Source: Bos javanicus
Taxonomy: Eukaryota > Chordata > Mammalia > Artiodactyla > Bovidae
Direction of reading: 5' to 3'
DNA length: 64,000 nt
NCBI RefSeq assembly: GCF_032452875.1
Contig: NC_083871.1
Span: forward strand, 6,857,692 to 6,921,691
Part shown: in pieces, positions 11,671 to 23,172 of the stretch
Layout: each line of letters begins with the position of its first letter
How positions within the stretch are numbered: position 1 is the stretch's first letter
Notes under the pieces: model-generated
The model's database searches: none
Seen by the model: the letters and a program-made list of their open reading frames with translations, nothing else
What the model was told of the DNA's origin: nothing
Translations under genes and position numbers: made by a program

Positions 11671-12312
11671 ATTTCCAGTTGCTTCATTCTAAATGTTTAT
11701 GTAAAGGAAACTATTACTTTTTCCCAAAAACATCTTGACAATTTTTGCCTAAAGTGTCAATTGTTCTTGGGATGTACATTGTTTCCTTTGCACATTAGCT
11801 TCTAATTTACTAATGACGTTTGAGAGTTTGACATCATGGGTTTAATAGTTCTAATGGCAATGGGAATTGCTCTTTGTAGTCATAGGACAAGAAATGTGTT
11901 GTAACTGCACATTATTTGTACTATTTATAAGTGGAATAGAATGTGTGGTGAACATAGTTGTGGGTTGTATGAAATTTGAGAGAAGAATTTGAGTCCATTG
12001 CTGGGTTGGCATTATTTGGAGTGACTCCTAACCTAGTAGAGAGTCTTTTAATGGCTGAACTGAGGTTTTGTAGCAGCCTCTGGAGTAATGAGATAGGAAA
12101 TGGACACAGTCACTTAGCTGGCCAACTGCTGGTCCAGGGAAGACACAGTTGTGGCAAACCAGTCACATGTCATCAACCTGCGTGGAATTACCACTTCAGT
12201 CTAGGAAATATTTTCTAATTTCCCTTTGTTAACTTTTTGATCAATTGATTATTTAATATGTGTTTAGTATTTGAGGATGTCCTAAATTTCCTGTTAGAAA
12301 ACGTACTTTGTA
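11671..12312. other. Unique sequence
   Basis: AT-rich, with no gene or repeat recognised. A frame at 11976-12218 has no domain, splice or homology support that I can see. Confidence 0.45.
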
Positions 12313-12421
12313 TGATTTCAGTTCAGTTCAGTCGCTCAGTCGTGTCTGACTCTTTGCGACCCCATGAATTGCAGCACGCCAGGCCTCCCTGTCCATCAGT
12401 CCTTTCAAATTCACTGAGGCT
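12313..12421 (-). mobile_element. Minimal BovB 3'-end insertion
   Basis: About 85-100 bp of the extreme BovB 3' end in reverse orientation ('ttcagttcagttcagtcgct', 'gcagcacgccaggcctccc'). It is flanked by 9-bp direct repeats 'tactttgta' (12304-12312 and 12422-12430). One of the shortest BovB insertions in the window. Confidence 0.88.
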
Positions 12422-12430
12422 TACTTTGTA

Positions 12431-13224
12431 GACATTGAGTGAAATTTGTGATTTATTACTTCTAAGTATACATATCAAGAAATAATGACAACAAATAATC
12501 TAGCATTTCAAAGATATTTCTAAAATAAGCAGCTATATACAACTGAATCTTATCATATTGTAAATCATTTAAAGACCAAACTGAAAATAGAGTCTGGAAA
12601 TATGGCACAAAATGAAAATTACATCATCTAAATTTAGAAGCATCTGAGAACATGAATGTAAGCTAGTTTCCATCCTTGTTGGATGGATGTCTTCACAGAC
12701 TGTTCATTTCCCTGTTGGGTAATATGATGAAAACACCATAGCTTCATATGTTCTTTTGCTTTATTCTTACCCATGAGTCTTTTCTACACGAAATAGCCCA
12801 GATCAGCTACTTTTGATTGATGTATTCTCATATCACAGATGACTGCAGTTGTCTTTCCTCAGGTGTTAGGGATTTTCATGACAGAGGATTCCACATGGAA
12901 AGATGAATTCTGTAGTGTTTCTAGCAGAGACGTGATGTATCACAAATCCCACTTCTGTTTTTCCTGGACTGACTTCTAGACCAGTAGTCCTCTTGTTCTC
13001 AGGGTCCCTTTACACTTTGGAAACTTGTTGGTGACCCTAAAAATGCTTTTATTGGTATGTATTCTGTGTATTTATATTTGCTATATAGGAAATTAAACTG
13101 AGAACCTTGAAAATCTTAGTTAATTTATGTAAAAAAACAATAATAAATCTAGCCCATGTTAATATAATATTTATCATGAAATATAACTATATTTTCTATA
13201 ACAAAAATAGAAAAATGGCATTTT
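12431..13224. other. Unique sequence
   Basis: No gene or confident repeat seen. Confidence 0.45.
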
Positions 13225-13425
13225 GTATGTATCTGCAAAGCAGAAATAGACTCACAGACATAGAGAACAAACTTGCAGTTGCCAAGGGGGAGGGAGGTAA
13301 GGAGTGATGGATGGGAGTTTAGGATTGGCAGGTGCAAACTATTACATATAGGATGGATAAACAAGGTCCTACCATATAGCACAAGGAACTATATTCAATA
13401 TCCTATGATAAACCATAATGGAGAA

Positions 13426-13428
<3 letters not shown>

Positions 13429-13477
<49 letters not shown>
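13429..13477. repeat. (TA)n(CA)n microsatellite
   Basis: About 18 TA units followed by about 6 CA units, in the position where this L1 3' UTR normally has a TA-rich tract. Confidence 0.95.
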
Positions 13478-13478
<1 letters not shown>

Positions 13479-13479
13479 T

Positions 13480-13911
13480 ATTATGACCAACCTAGATAGC
13501 CTATTAAAAATCAGAGACATTACTTTGCCAACAAAGGTCCATCTAGTCAAGGCTATGGTTTTTCCAGTGGTCATGTATGGATGTGAGAGTTGGACTGTGA
13601 AGAAAGCTGAGCACCAAAGAATTGATGCTTTTGAACTGTGGTGTTGGAGAAGACTCTTGAGAGTCCCTTGGACTGCAAGGAGATCCAACCAGTCCATTCT
13701 AAAGGAGATCAGCCTTGGGTGTTCTTTGGAAGGACTGATGCTAAAGCTGAAACTCCAATACTTTGGCCACCTCATGCGAAGAGTTGACTCACTGGAAAAG
13801 ACTCTGATGCTGGGAGGGATTGTGGGCAGGAGGAGAAGGGGATGACAGAGGATGAGATGGCTGGATGGCATCACCGACTCGATGGATATGAGTTTAAGTA
13901 AATTCTGGGAG
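13480..13911 (+). mobile_element. BovB fragment lacking both ends
   Basis: Starts at the BovB 'tatgaccaacctagatagc' site and ends at 'aagtaaattctgggag', about 100 bp short of the normal 3' end. The C-terminal block is open and runs in frame with the flanking microsatellite, so the apparent 190-residue frame at 13273-13845 is a chimera. A missing 3' end is unusual for target-primed reverse transcription. Confidence 0.9.
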
Positions 13912-14253
13912 TATAAATCAACTATACTTCAATAAAAAAGGAAGTAATAATATAGATATAAATCCAGAAAAATAGAAAAATGGTATGGTTTGTTTGCAAA
14001 TGTCTTTTACGTCTAAATTAACAGGACAATGCTGGATTCACCCACCTGTTTCCAAATTCAATCTATTGCAATATATTGTTTTGGTTGAAGTAAATACAAA
14101 GGCAATATGACTTCAGACAGACCTACATGTAGCTTGAAAATGGACTAGAGTTTTAAAAGCATTCTCATTGTAGATGCTAATTGTAGTTGTAATTAAAGAC
14201 TTTCTTTTTTGATTTTCTACCAACACTGGGCATGGAGTAATTTCTTTCTTTCC

Positions 14254-14392
14254 TTTTTTTTTTTTTTCCTGCCTGGAGCATGGGGAGCAGTTCACATTGC
14301 TTGCTGGGTCTTAGTTCCCTGACCAGGGATTGAACCTGGGCAATGTCACTGAAAGTTCAGAATCCTAACCACTAGACCACCAAGGAATTCCT
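14254..14392 (-). mobile_element. CHR-type tRNA-derived SINE
   Basis: A T tract (poly(A) of the minus-strand element), then 'gttccctgaccagggattga' and 'aatcctaaccactagaccac', then 'caaggaattcct', which is a tRNA-like head in reverse. It is distinct from Bov-tA. Confidence 0.75.
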
Positions 14393-14605
14393 GAGATATG
14401 CTGTCTTTTTCTTAAAGTTTAGTTGCCAAGAACTTTATATACACTGCTGAATTTATATGGCTTATTCTCTGGATGTATCTTTTAAAAAATGTATTGAATA
14501 TCATGTATGATTTTTGTAACGATAAGTGTCAGTCACTTGGAAAATATGAGTTCACTGGTTTGTGCAAATCTGCATTCAACTGTTAGAAATGTTAAAGTAT
14601 GAGAC

Positions 14606-14743
14606 ACTTGCTGCTGCTGCTGCTGCTGCTGCTGCTAAGTTGCTTCAGTCGTGTCCGACTCTGTGCGACCCCATAGACGACAGCCCACCAGGCTCCCCCA
14701 TCCCTGGGATTCTCCAAGCAAGAACACTGGAGTGGGTTGCCAT
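14606..14743 (-). mobile_element. Bov-A (BOV-A2 monomer) with GCT tail
   Basis: Begins with a CTG/GCT triplet run of about nine units, then 'aagttgcttcagtcgtgtcc' through 'actggagtgggttgccatta'. Only one monomer is present. The triplet run gives a spurious poly-alanine frame. Confidence 0.9.
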
Positions 14744-14748
14744 TACTT

Positions 14749-16169
14749 ACATTCCCACAAACTATGAGTCAAGTCTAGAAACCAGGCAGCCAGGAAAGAA
14801 AACAAAATCTAGAATGACTGGTCTGATGTGACCCTACAGGGTGAAAACAAGCTGAAACTTCTAAATTGGTGGAGCAATGGGATGTGAAGGAGAGAGAACT
14901 GTGGAGATCCTTCCCCCAAACAAAAATGGAGATAATCAGGGAAATTCTCCATCCATCAGGACCTGGGATAGCTCTGGATCTAGGAGATTAGTTTGTCCGA
15001 GGCTCTGAGGGAGAGTGGGCAGAGGTTGCCCCGTCCCCCACCTCCCAGTACCCAGAGCATAGGGGTGTTATGATCACACGGCCCCTTTGGTTGACAGATC
15101 ATCAACACATGAACTGCCCATCTGCACTTGAAGGTGAATATCCTATATCACCCAGAAGCTTTGGAATCTCAACTGATTTTGGAATTTAGGTAAGAAGTGA
15201 AGTACATTCCTTGGGGTAGGAGCAAGTGTCCCTTTGTTTGAGAGGAAGAATGAAATGAATGTTTGGGCACAAGAAGAGAGGACTAGGGCAGGGACTGCCG
15301 GGGTTTCCTCATCATTTCCTTTCCCCTGAATCCAGAGCTGGGCTTGATTTCTGAGCACTCCTCGAGTTTAAGTGGGGCTAAAGTGGTGACCATATGGCAG
15401 TGTTGTCATGCAAACAGAGCCATTAATGCTGCCTTAACTAAGTGAAAATGACACTGTGGTGTTAAATAACAGATTTATCTAGTGTTACCCTTGTTGTAAT
15501 ACTAATCTTATTTAGCTGATGTTGCTAACACAGTGAATTGCACTTTCAAAGTTTACAATCTACTTATGTCATATATGAAATAACTTCTGTGAGACATTCA
15601 GTGGCGGAGTTGAGTAGTTCAATGAAAAAATACCATGTGGAGGTGGTACTTTATATCACATTTAATAATTAATGTATAGTCAGTCATCTGAAAAAAATTT
15701 GATTAATGTTTAGGGTTGTTAGGAAAATCATCCATTTGAAAATGTTTCAAAAATAAAGATATAGAATGCCTTTTATCTATTCTCAATTTGATTGGAAGAG
15801 TATTTATATATAAAAAATAGGCAGAAACAAAGAATATATTGAAAGGAAGGCTTTAATTAACTAAAGAAATTGGATTTGGAGGCAATTAAAGAGTAGAATA
15901 AGCTTGCAAATCAGTGATAATTAAGATAAAATTAAGAACCACCATGGATCAAAACAAGTTTAGAAAATATAATGAAATAGAAAATAAATGTCAATTCATC
16001 TAAGAAAGAAAGGAACTCCTGATGAAAAAGAAAACAAATGATAATATATTATGAAAAGTAAACTAGAAAAAGACATTTATTTAGCCATAAATAAATCAAT
16101 AAGCAAACCTTTAAAATTATCTAGGAGAAGGGATTGACATTTTTAACAAATGCAAAAAAAGAATGCATA
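14749..16169. other. Unique sequence
   Basis: The first part (14.9-15.4 kb) is moderately GC-rich and the rest AT-rich. No gene recognised; old L1 debris may begin near 15800. Confidence 0.4.
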
Positions 16170-16360
16170 ATTAAGAAGCATGATGATTCAACAATAAAAT
16201 GGATAAAGGAATTGTGATATGTTGATGGAATGGAAAATCATAAAGTGATAAATAAGGAATGACTTGTTTTCCAAGTGTAATTGAGGGAAATAAGCCACAC
16301 ATAAAGACATAGATACTATATAATTTTATTTACATGAAGGCATTATATTCAGGATCACAG
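16170..16360 (+). mobile_element. Old L1 3' ORF2 remnant
   Basis: 'caacaataaaatggataaag', 'gaatggaaaatcataaag', 'ataagccacacataaagac' and 'tactatataattttatttac' follow the order of an L1M ORF2 C-terminus in sense. Confidence 0.5.
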
Positions 16361-16524
16361 GATTTTTTAATTTTTCCATTTTTATATGTGAATACATTTT
16401 ACCATTTCTAATACTAATGCCCTCAGTCAATGGCCTGTGCTAATATTATTGCTTATTACCAATATATCATCACTGGTTTGATTTTTTTCTCTGTTTGACT
16501 GTCTCAAAAGAGATGTAGCATAAT

Positions 16525-16660
16525 GAAAGCGCTGGCTCTGTCAGGAGGATTTAAGTTCTAGACCTCCCTGTGCTACACTAGCAACATATAATCTTGGGGA
16601 AAATCACATTGTTTCTTTGGAGATTAATTTCCTCATTTGAGTGGTTTATGGAATAGAACC
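16525..16660 (+). mobile_element. MIR SINE fragment
   Basis: 'gcgctggctctgtcaggag', 'taatcttggggaaaatcac' and 'ttaatttcctcatttgag' match the core of the mammalian MIR in order. It is strongly diverged. Confidence 0.65.
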
Positions 16661-16679
16661 AAGGGCATCAATCCGACTC

Positions 16680-17400
16680 TAGTGCCAACATAATTGCAAC
16701 TATATAATTTGACTAAACAATGACAGTGACACCATTTTCTTTCCTAATTAGAAAGACAATAACCTCATCTTTCACTACCTGAGTATAACTACTTTAAAGC
16801 TTTGTACTCTCCTGAGTACATTGTGATATAACCAATACTCTATTGATAGCAAGCAAATGTAAGCATCAAGCAGACAATTCCAACAGCTCACATCTGTAAA
16901 TAGAAACCAGAGTTAACTTTATGCATTGTGGTCTTTCCATAATAAAATGTACATATTACTAAAGCAAATAGGAACTGTAACAGCTGCAAATTCAGGACTT
17001 GCCAGTTTGGCAGTTCTGTGAAGACTGTGCAAATTATTAGTGCTTGTACTGTGCTTGGAAGCCACTTTGCAGAAGAAAAAAAAATAGGAAGCAATTTTAT
17101 CCTAACATGGATTTTGAAACAAGTATATTGTCTTGGAGGGCACACAGTGTGGAGATTCACATCAAACTGATACTTTGGACAAATAGCATCTTGGGAAATT
17201 GAGTGTCACTTGACTTTTGTACCTGCGACCAGGCTTTGACCTTGAAGAGGCAAAATAAAAATTTCTCTTCAAACAAAATTGGGTATACAAGTGTGTGGAT
17301 TGGATAAGCAAAAACTCAAAAAGAGAGAATTCCTCTAGCAGTGGATGAATGATCCTTGTATGCAATTTTAGAACTGTGGATGTTACAAAGAAAAAAAATG
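16680..17400. other. Repeat-free block, candidate regulatory sequence
   Basis: About 700 bp without recognisable repeat, bounded by a MIR and an L1. It contains a TAATTA homeodomain-like site in 'cctaattagaaag' and an extended nuclear-receptor half-site TCAAGGTCA (minus strand, 17237-17245). No coding evidence. Function is inference only. Confidence 0.3.
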
Positions 17401-17439
17401 CAAATCAAATTCCACCTCTTTAAGAGAGAGAGAGTTATG

Positions 17440-17800
17440 ATATACTTTTATAAAATTGAAATCATTTAGCATATTAATTCTCCATCCTTGTTTTTCACTT
17501 AACATTCTATCATATGAATTACCTACATCATTTACTTGCTTTTAAAAGTAAAGTTAATTTCATTTTGTGACTGCAATTTATGGGTAAACTATACAGTACT
17601 TATCCATTATTTTATATTGGAGATTCTCCTTTTTTGCTCTTAAATACAAAAGTGTGGTCACTATATAAATATCTGCCTGTATTTCTGATAACAAACTAAA
17701 CATTTTTTTTCTAGAAGCAAATGAAACTATTAGGCCACAGCGTGTCTTAATTTTAAGGTCTTAAAGCATATTTTGGAATAAATTTCCAAAAAAAATTTTA
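17440..17800 (-). mobile_element. Old L1 remnant
   Basis: 'ttttcacttaacattctatc', 'ttatccattattttatattgg' and similar blocks resemble the antisense of an L1M ORF2 C-terminus. Heavily diverged. Confidence 0.4.
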
Positions 17801-18212
17801 TCAATTTTGTGTTTACAGCAGATGTGAATTTTTAACTTTGCTCAGGATTAAATTAGTATGGATTCATACAAATGGTTGACTGTAAGGTTCTTTGATACTC
17901 TGGCCTTAACACAGGTTGGAGGGAGTTCTTTCTTGTGGTCCCCTACATAAAAACGAGTTCCATTCTGAGAGTACATTAAGTTCAATTTTCTTGTAAGTCC
18001 AACAAGGTTAGTCCAAGTACCCAACTAACACAATAAACCATAGACTACTATACTGTAATAGGTTTACAATGCTTTCACACAAATAATACATGAAAAACAA
18101 ACACAAAAAAACATTTGTAATCTTACAGTGCAGTATCTTGAAAAGTACAATAACTGAAATACATTGTCTGGCATGCATATTCATATCTTTGAAGATTTTC
18201 TGAAGGGCACTT

Positions 18213-18443
18213 GAGACTTCCCAGATGGCTCAGTGGGTAAAGAATTTGCCTTCAATTTGCCCACAGGAGATGCAGGAAACACAGGTTTGATCCTTGGGTT
18301 GTGAAGATCCTCTGGAGGAGAGCATGGCAACTTACTCTAGTATTCTTACCTGGAGAATCCCATGGACAGAGGAGCTTCTTGGGGTAAAGTCCATTGGGTT
18401 GCAGAGACTCAGACATAACCAAGGTGACTGAGCATGCATGCAT
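18213..18443 (+). mobile_element. Bov-tA SINE
   Basis: Full-length sense copy with the head 'gacttcccagatggctcagt' and an insertion of about 20 bp in the tRNA-derived part. The Bov-A body ends at 'aaggtgactgagcatgcatg'. Confidence 0.92.
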
Positions 18444-19981
18444 GAACATAGAGGGCAAACTGTATTCGGATTTCCTTGACTACACTACCCTAGGACCAGG
18501 CACTAATGGGTGTGTCTGAGGATAAACAGGGTTTACTGGTCAGAGCAGCTTTGAGAACAGGAATTTGCTGGAAGTAATGGAGACTCTGTTTCTTGGGAGA
18601 GCTGATAATTAGAATCTATTTGTCTCCATGGTAAAATATTTATTTCTCCAGAGATACTTCAAAGAAAGCAAAGGATATCTTTTTCTGGTAAGTTCATAAT
18701 ATGTGCTCCTCATGGTAGTGGCATATGCCGTGTAATGCTTAAAATATCAAGACTGTAATTTCATAACAAAAGAGAGAAATCATTTACTTCCACTTGCAGC
18801 CCTTCCTCTGGGTAAGTCGTATGACCTGGTTTCTGTTTTATTTCTGTAAGGATTTTTGTCTTCTCTAATTGAAAGAAGAAATATATATCAGCTGAATGCT
18901 TATAAGAATTTTACTGGTGAGAATGTAGCTACCAGATTTAGTTCCAGGACAGTTAAGAAAGTTCTCTTAACTGACCTAGGTTTTCTTCTTTAGAGCTATT
19001 TGAAGAGTTGAGCATTATCTAATTCATATTCCATTTTTTCCCAACCATATTTGGTGTCAAATTGATGAAGGTAGCAATTTATAAGTCTATAAAGTGGTTT
19101 CAAGGCTTTGGATTCAAAGACTGATGTAATCTAAACAAATAAAGTAGAAACATAATCATAAGGCTGATAGCTTAAATTTTATAAAAATATAATTAAGTAT
19201 AACAAATTAACATATGCTATCACTTTATATCATAGAAATCACTTTAGCATTCCCAAATAGGAAGAGTTTATCTCTTACTCCTCATGTACTTTCTATCTAC
19301 CTCAGAGCCGTCACTTTGAAGCAAATTTGCTTCATATTCTTGGAGATGATTGTCTTTATATCTGACAAGTATTTTTTGTTTATTATTTGATTGAAATTTT
19401 TGTTCCTTTGTTTTAAAAAATGTTTATTTTTTAGTGGTAGCAGCCAATTGGAAGCCTATTTATTCTTTAACTCCCATTTTGTTTTCTTTAAATTCAGAAG
19501 TGACTTAGTAATTCACTACTTGAAACACCGCATCCCACCTCCTCCTCTAAATATCTTCCAATGACATGTGCTGAATCTTGCCAAGGAGGTGCTTACAGTG
19601 TGTATCTACCTGAAGGCCATGGCTTTGTTCCTTTTACCAAAAAATGAAAACTCAATTCCACTGTTCATGATAAGGGTTCATTCCAATTTTCAGAAACAGA
19701 AAAGAAAGTCTTTAGGACAACTAGCTAAGCTGAATTTAAAAAAAAATTCATGCAAACACAGCTTGGTTGGACTAGGATTCCACTCCCATGGCCCATGAAT
19801 CCTTGTAATTAATCCTCCCTCTCAACTTCACATTATGATTTGATTAAAGAACATTTATTCTAACTGAAAAAAAAGTAGTATCATGATACAATGCCCTTTG
19901 TTCTCATTGAGCTGAGGGCCATCCATGCATCACTGTAGGCTGACTTTTGGGGACTGGTGAGAGGAATAGGTACTTTTCAAG
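18444..19981. other. Unique sequence
   Basis: AT-rich, with no gene or confident repeat. Confidence 0.4.
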
Positions 19982-20432
19982 CTGTTGTTGTTCAACTAAG
20001 TCATGTCTGACTCTTTCCACCCCTGCAGACTGCAGCATGCCAGGCTTCCCTGTCCTTCACTATCTCTGGAGTTTGCTCAAATTCATATCCATTGATTTGA
20101 TGATATCATCCAACCATCTCATCTTCTATCAGACCCCATCTCCTCCTGCTCTCAATCTATCCCAACATCAGGGTCTTTTCCAATGAGTTGTCTCTTTGAA
20201 TCAGGTGGCCCAAGTATTGGAGCTTCAGCCCAATACTTCAGCTTCAGCATCAGTCCTTCCATTGAAAATTCAGGGTTGATTTCCTTTAGGATTGACCAGT
20301 TTGATCTCCTTGTAGTCCAAGGGACTCTCAAGAGTCTTCTCCAGCACCACAGTTTGAAAGCATCAATTATTTGGCACTCAGCCTTCTCTATGGTCCAACT
20401 CTCACATCTGTAATGACTACTAGAAAAATCAT
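19982..20432 (-). mobile_element. BovB 3' fragment
   Basis: Reverse-oriented C-terminal block and 3' end of BovB ('gactgcagcatgccaggctt', 'ctcaagagtcttctccagca'). 5'-truncated in the post-RT block. The 3' tail is reduced to 'gttgttgttcaac'. Confidence 0.92.
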
Positions 20433-21059
20433 ATGAAATAAACAGTACATAAGAATTTATAATACAAAATCAAGGCTGTTGCTCTCTTCCTCTCAAATGC
20501 TTTCTTTTAATGAAAAAGTCATAATTTTGAAGCTATTTTAAAAAATTATTTGGGAAATTGATTCTTTATCTGATAAGAAATTATTTATTAATTTTTGATT
20601 GATTGCTTGAGTGACTTTGCATATATACAGTGAGTTAGTAAAGGCACCCCTTCCTACCCAGTGAGTAGGCTGGTGCCAGAGTACAGAGCTTAGTGATGGG
20701 AGGTGGGCTGGGATTCAGCCCCTCTGGGTGACCCTCTGTGCAGTTCACAACCACAGCAACTGCAGCTCCAGACAGTAATAGACAAGAAAAGGGCCTTGCT
20801 CTCCTCAGCCTTCTGGTCCTCACCTTAGCTTATTTCTGACTGTCCCTCCCAGGCATGGGTCTGCTAAGCCTTGGTGACACTTGTCCACCCAACTTCTTTG
20901 TCAGTCTTCCCACCAGGGATAGGTGAGCCCAGTCATTTGAGAACATTTCAACATAATGTGCCCCTTATTTTTCATCTTGAAACTTCCAAGCCCACGCTGA
21001 TAACTCAGAGAAAAACTAACACATGGAGAGAGGTAATTTCAAAAGCCTCCTGGCTTATG
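20433..21059. other. Unique sequence
   Basis: No gene or repeat recognised. Confidence 0.4.
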
Positions 21060-22678
21060 ATTTCCCAAATTTGCTGGCATATTGAGTGCAGCACATTCAC
21101 AGTGTCATCTTTTAGGATTTGAAATAGCTCAACTGGAATTCCATCCCCTCCACTAGCTTTGTTCATAATGATGCTTCCTAAGGCCCACTTGACTACACAC
21201 TCTAGGATGTCTGCCTCTAGATGAGTGACCACACCATCGTGATTATCTGGGTCATAAAGATCTTTTTTGTATAGTTCTTCTGTGTATTCTTGCCACCTCT
21301 TCTTAATATCTTCTGTTTCTGTTAGGTCCATACCATTTCTGTCCTTTATTGTGCCTATCTTTGCATGAAATATTCCCTTGGTATCTCTAATTTTCTTAAA
21401 GAGAACTCTAGTCTTTCCCATTCTCTTGTTTTCCTCTATTTCTTTGCACTGATCACTGAGGAAGGCTTTCTTATCTTGCCTTGCTATTCTTTGGAACTCT
21501 GCATTCAAATGGGTATATCTTTCCTTTTCTCCGTTGCCTTTCACTTCTCTTCTTTTCACAGCTGTTTGTAAGGCCTTCTCAGACAACCATTTTGCCTTTT
21601 TGCATTTCTTTCTCTTGGGAATGGTCTTGATCACTGCCTCCTGTACAATGTCACAAACCTCTGTCCATAGTTCTTCAGGCACTCTGTCTATCAGATCTAA
21701 TCCCTTGAATCTATTTGTCACTTTCACTGTATAAGAGATTTCATTAAGGTCATTAATGATCTGGTGGTTTTCCCTACTTTTCTTCAATTTAAGTCTGAAT
21801 TTGGCAATAAAGAGTTCATGATCTGAGCCACAGTCAGCTCCCAGTCTTGTTTTTGCTGACTATACAGAACTTCTCCTTCTTTGGCTGCAAAGAAAAATAA
21901 TCAATCTAATTTTGGTATTGACCATCTGGTGAAGTCCATGTGTAGAGTCTTCTCTTGCATTGCTGGAAGAGGGTTTGCTATGACCAGTGCATTCTCTTGG
22001 CAAAACTCTATTAGCCTTTGCCCTGCTTCATTCTGTACTCCAATGCCAAATTTCCCTGTTACTCTGGGTATCTCTTGCCTTCCTACTTTTGCATTCCAGT
22101 CCCCTTTAATGAAAAGAAAATCTTTTTTGGGTGTTAGTTCTAGAAGGTCTTGTAGGTCTTAATAGAACCATTCAACTTCAGCTTCATCAACCTTACTGGT
22201 CAGGCATAGACTTGGATTACTGTGATATTGAACGGTTTACTTTGGAAATGAACAGAGATCATTCTGTCATTTTTGAGATTGCATCCAAGTACTGCATTTT
22301 GGAAACTTGTTTACTAGGATGGCTACTCCATTTCTTCTAAGGTTCTAGCTAAGATTCTTCTAAGATTCTATTATATTGGGCACCTACAGACCTGGGGAAT
22401 TCACCTTTACGTGTCCTATCTTTTTGCCTTTTCATACTGTTCATGGGGTTCTCAAGGCAGGAATACTGATGTGGTTTGCCACTCCCTTCTCCAGTGGACC
22501 ACATTTTGTCAGAACTCTCCACCATGACCCATCTGTCTTGGGTGGCCCCACATGCATGGCTCATAGTTTCATTGAGTTAAACAAAGCTGTGGTTCATGAA
22601 GTCAGTTTGATTAGTTTCCTGTGATTGTGATTTTCATTCTGTCTGCCCTCTGATGAATAAGGATATGAGGCTTATGGA
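21060..22678 (-). mobile_element. BovB 5' half (5' UTR, endonuclease, linker, RT start), inverted
   Basis: Reverse-oriented BovB from the start of RT (near 21060) back through the linker and endonuclease into the 5' UTR (near 22678). The minus-strand frame 21787-21005 (260 aa) covers the linker ('RFKGLDLIDRVPEELW', 'KKRWQEYTEELYKKD') into the RT N-terminus ('GGDGIPVELFQILKDD'). The endonuclease portion upstream is frameshifted. The next BovB material on the right is the extreme 3' end in plus orientation, so this looks like a second element with an inverted 5' part, with about 1.3 kb of RT missing. Confidence 0.88.
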
Positions 22679-22848
22679 GGGTATAGCACAAGCCCCCTTG
22701 GAGGAGGTCACCATTAACCCCACCACAGAGCCACCATAACTTACACAGGACTGGGGAAACAGACTCTTGGAGGGCACAAACAAAACCTTGTATGCACCAG
22801 GACCCAGGAGGAAGGAGCAGTGTCCCCACAAGAGACTGACCCAGACTT
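22679..22848. other. Probable BovB 5' UTR segment
   Basis: Contains 'ttggagggcacaaacaaaac' and 'ccaggacccaggaggaaggag', which I associate with BovB 5' leader sequence. Orientation relative to its neighbours is uncertain. It joins the 3' segment at 'cttgctggagact', where the sequence becomes the post-RT block. Confidence 0.45.
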
Positions 22849-23172
22849 GCTGGAGACTTGCTCTTGAGAGTCCCTTAGACTGCAAGGAGACCCAACCAGT
22901 CAATCCTAAAGGAAATCAGTCTTGAATATTCATTGGAAGGGCTGATTATTGAAGCTGAAACTACAACACTTTGGGCCACCTGATATGAAGAACTGACTCA
23001 TTGGAAAGACCCTGAGGCCGGGAAAGATTGAAGGTGGGAGGAGAAGGGGACGACAGAGGATGAGATGGTTGGATAGCATCACCAACTCTATGGACATGAG
23101 TTTGATTTGGTGATGGACAGGGAAGCCTGGCATGCTGCAGTCCATGCGGTCGCAAAGAGCCACTGAACTGAT
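22849..23172 (+). mobile_element. BovB 3' end
   Basis: Plus-oriented C-terminal block ('ctcttgagagtcccttagac') to the 3' end 'gagccactgaactga', with small deletions. Probably the 3' part of the same insertion as 21060-22678. Confidence 0.9.

Larger units (their letters stand above)
13225..13940 (+). mobile_element. L1 3' UTR split by TA/CA tract and BovB
   Basis: The left part (13225-13428) is a sense ruminant L1 3' UTR ('agaaatagactcacagacat', 'ggtcctaccatatagcacaa'). The right part (13912-13940, 'ataaatcaactatacttcaa' then 'taaaaaa') is the terminal piece of the same UTR. Between them lie a TA/CA microsatellite and a BovB fragment. About 50 bp of UTR normally found between the tract and the terminal piece is missing. 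Confidence 0.82.

Noticed and set aside
13273..13845. 190-codon plus-strand open frame
   Set aside because: It fuses L1 3' UTR, a TA/CA tract and a BovB fragment. It is a chimera without a promoter or domain start.
14562..14831. Poly-alanine frame
   Set aside because: It arises from the GCT-triplet end of a Bov-A SINE.
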